This document shows, in pieces, positions 62,506 through 64,000 of a stretch of 64,000 nucleotides of DNA (the stretch's first letter is position 1; each line of letters opens with the position of its first letter). Source of the DNA: Rhabditophanes sp. KR3021 (Eukaryota; Nematoda; Chromadorea; Rhabditida; Alloionematidae). The translations under genes and the position numbers were made by a program. Where the stretch lies: contig CAUJLY010000002.1 in NCBI GenBank assembly GCA_963281155.1, positions 1,364,001-1,428,000 on the forward strand. Direction: 5' to 3'. The notes under the pieces were generated by a model that was given only the letters and a program-made list of their open reading frames with translations, was not told the DNA's origin and searched no databases.

Positions 62506-63126
62506 ATGGCAAGAAATATTCTCGGACACTCCAGAAATCAATCGCAAGGCCAACATGTACGTTTTTAATTTAGACTAATAGTGTATTTTATTCTATTTAT
62601 AGTTAATAGAAATAGATCATCCAGAAGATGAAGAAGATGTCTTCGACATGAGACTACATGCCGTGAACTCAGGAACCTCTGAAGGGCCACGATATTACAA
62701 ACCCGATTCAATTACAACTACTACAGCACACATCCAGACTTACAATACTCTGGCATCAGATTGTGGGTCCTACTACCGACCTTCAAATGGTATTCCTCGT
62801 GATTCAGAACCAAATTTCTGCTGCTTCAAAAATGCTTATTTACATGCAAACGCGCGTGTAGTTATTTTATCGATGTTTTTAACAATATTCGGAGTTGGTT
62901 TAATTGCCTTTGGTATCATCTCAATGGTCTGCCTATCACATATCGGTAACTTTTATCTACCAAAGCATGTTTAAACAACTTTTTAGATCTCCATGGTTGG
63001 TTATTTATGATTGTCGGTATATTATTTTTTATTCCTGGATGTTATCATTGCGTGTATATAGTATGTGCTCTATGCGGAAGGCCGGGCTATGAATTTGAAA
63101 ATTTGCCTACTTTTAGGAAGCCATAA
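62506..63126 (+). CDS. TMEM134/TMEM230-family two-helix membrane protein
   Basis: Three exons, 62506-62556, 62603-62945 and 62987-63126, with introns of 46 and 41 bases, give 177 residues. A polar N-terminal half (EIDHPEDEEDVFDMRLHAVN) precedes two transmembrane helices (VVILSMFLTIFGVGLIAFGI; WLFMIVGILFFIPGCYHCVY) joined by a short loop, and a short C-tail (CGRPGYEFENLPTF). The motif GxLFFIPGxYHxxYI followed by RPGYxFxxLPxF is characteristic of the DUF872 family, closest in feel to TMEM134. Family members sit in the secretory and endosomal membranes; their molecular role is not well known. It is tail-to-tail with the next gene. Confidence 0.82.
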
Positions 63127-63436
63127 ACTGCCATTCAAATTATTTATTTTTACATTTACACCATCAAAGGTTGCTTTATCCAACACGCCTTTTATAATCA
63201 CCGGCATAATATTATTATTTGGTAATATGCAGAGTATTATTTGGTAATATTCAGAGTATTATTTGAAAAGTATTAATTTATGTATATTGACATATCTCTT
63301 TTCCGTCAAGCAATGTGTGATTCAACAATTCCTGAATCTCTACGAAATGATCATTCCATTGGAACTTTATTTTTGGCATTTTATTTCATTTTTGTATACG
63401 AATGTAAATAATAAAAATTATTATAAAAAGATTAGT

Positions 63437-64000
63437 CTATTTGTTGATGCTTTTGAAGGTAGGATCATTGCTGATACAGGTGTTTCCTGATTTGATGAAA
63501 GGAGGGCAGCATGTTAGTTGAGATTGACAGGATTCCAGCTTTTGGCAATCTCCACCTTGTTTGCAGGACTTTTTGAGACGAGCTATGTTTTCACACTCAG
63601 GGTCATTTGGGCATGGTTCACTGTTGCAGGTCGAGAATTCCTGGTCCCTGCCATGGCATTCAGAAGTTTTACAGGATCTATTTCTTGTCTAAATGCAAAT
63701 GCATTAAAAATTGGGCTACTTTAAAATTACCTTGAACCCACACGCTCCACATGTCTTTGAGCACACCGACCAAGAATCCCATTCCGACCAAACATTAAAC
63801 CCACTAATCGTAGTAGGCCTCTCCGTCGTCTCCATCCTCTCCAACGACTTATTCAGCTTGGCCCTCTTGCCAGTCACCTTAAACCCCATCCTAAACCCAA
63901 CATCCGATCCAATCTGCGACCTAAAAATAACCGCCATCACATTCCCCTCCGAAACCATCGTTTCCTCCGGTTTATCAGTACAACAAAACCTAGGACCCGT
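63437..64000 (-). CDS. C-terminus of a CUB-TSP1 extracellular protein, possibly an astacin protease
   Basis: The gene enters from the right edge, so the 5' part is missing. Exons 64000-63731 and 63688-63437 (42-base intron). The first piece starts inside the last strands of a CUB domain (ETMVSEGNVMAVIFRSQIGS then VGFRMGFKVTG), followed by a linker and a thrombospondin type-1 repeat (WSEWDSWSVCSKTCGACGFK continued by TRNRSCKTSECHG and CNSEPCPND). A Cys-rich tail ends in CCPPFIKSGNTC. CUB followed by a single TSP1 at the C-terminus is the arrangement of nematode astacins of the NAS-33 to NAS-38 group, so this may be one. The protease domain is outside the window and this is inference. The part between 63127 and 63436 is 3' flank of two convergent genes. 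Confidence 0.82.

Overview
The window reads as nuclear DNA of a nematode. It is AT-rich, its genes are split by many very short introns (about 34-50 bases, GTAAG...TTTTAG), and there are serpentine chemoreceptors, MATH-BTB, F-box, Ly6-like and CUB/TSP1 genes next to conserved eukaryotic housekeeping genes. Several coding starts sit 1-16 bases after a TTTTAG-like acceptor, which suits spliced-leader trans-splicing. I saw no tRNA, rRNA or CRISPR array. The species cannot be named from sequence alone.

Layout. 0-8 kb: the 3' end of an unrecognised gene, a 3 kb AT-rich gap, a GOPC/PIST (Golgi PDZ) gene whose large intron holds an antisense VSR-like endonuclease remnant, and an SKP1-like gene. 8-14 kb: a chemoreceptor gene with traces of a lost tandem copy, then an eight-exon three-finger C2H2 transcription factor with a microexon. 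14-20 kb: a 6 kb gap. 20-32 kb: a gamma-butyrobetaine-dioxygenase-like protein without catalytic residues, an FKBP8-like chaperone, DOT1 histone methyltransferase, a Pro/Asn/Gln-rich protein, asparaginyl-tRNA synthetase with an odd split intron, and an RNase H-fold protein. 32-42 kb: a Ly6-like surface protein, HPRT, RIOK2 and a MATH-BTB protein (the last three co-oriented), then gene debris and RAB-10. 45-58 kb: BUB1 kinase, a small unknown gene, UTP14, an F-box-like protein, a second chemoreceptor, and a SUZ12-like Polycomb subunit with an acidic repeat region. 58-64 kb: a 4.6 kb gap, a TMEM134/230-family gene and the C-terminus of a CUB-TSP1 protein.

How the genes relate. There is no single pathway. 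Chromatin (DOT1, SUZ12), mitosis (BUB1), SCF-type ubiquitin ligases (SKP1, F-box, BTB), ribosome assembly (UTP14, RIOK2) and Golgi/recycling traffic (GOPC, RAB-10) each have members. The strongest second-look items are the SUZ12 homologue, the candidate one-base exon in the asparaginyl-tRNA synthetase gene, the antisense fragments inside three of the longer introns, the inactive dioxygenase, and a set of single-base frame breaks in otherwise intact genes that points to residual assembly indels.
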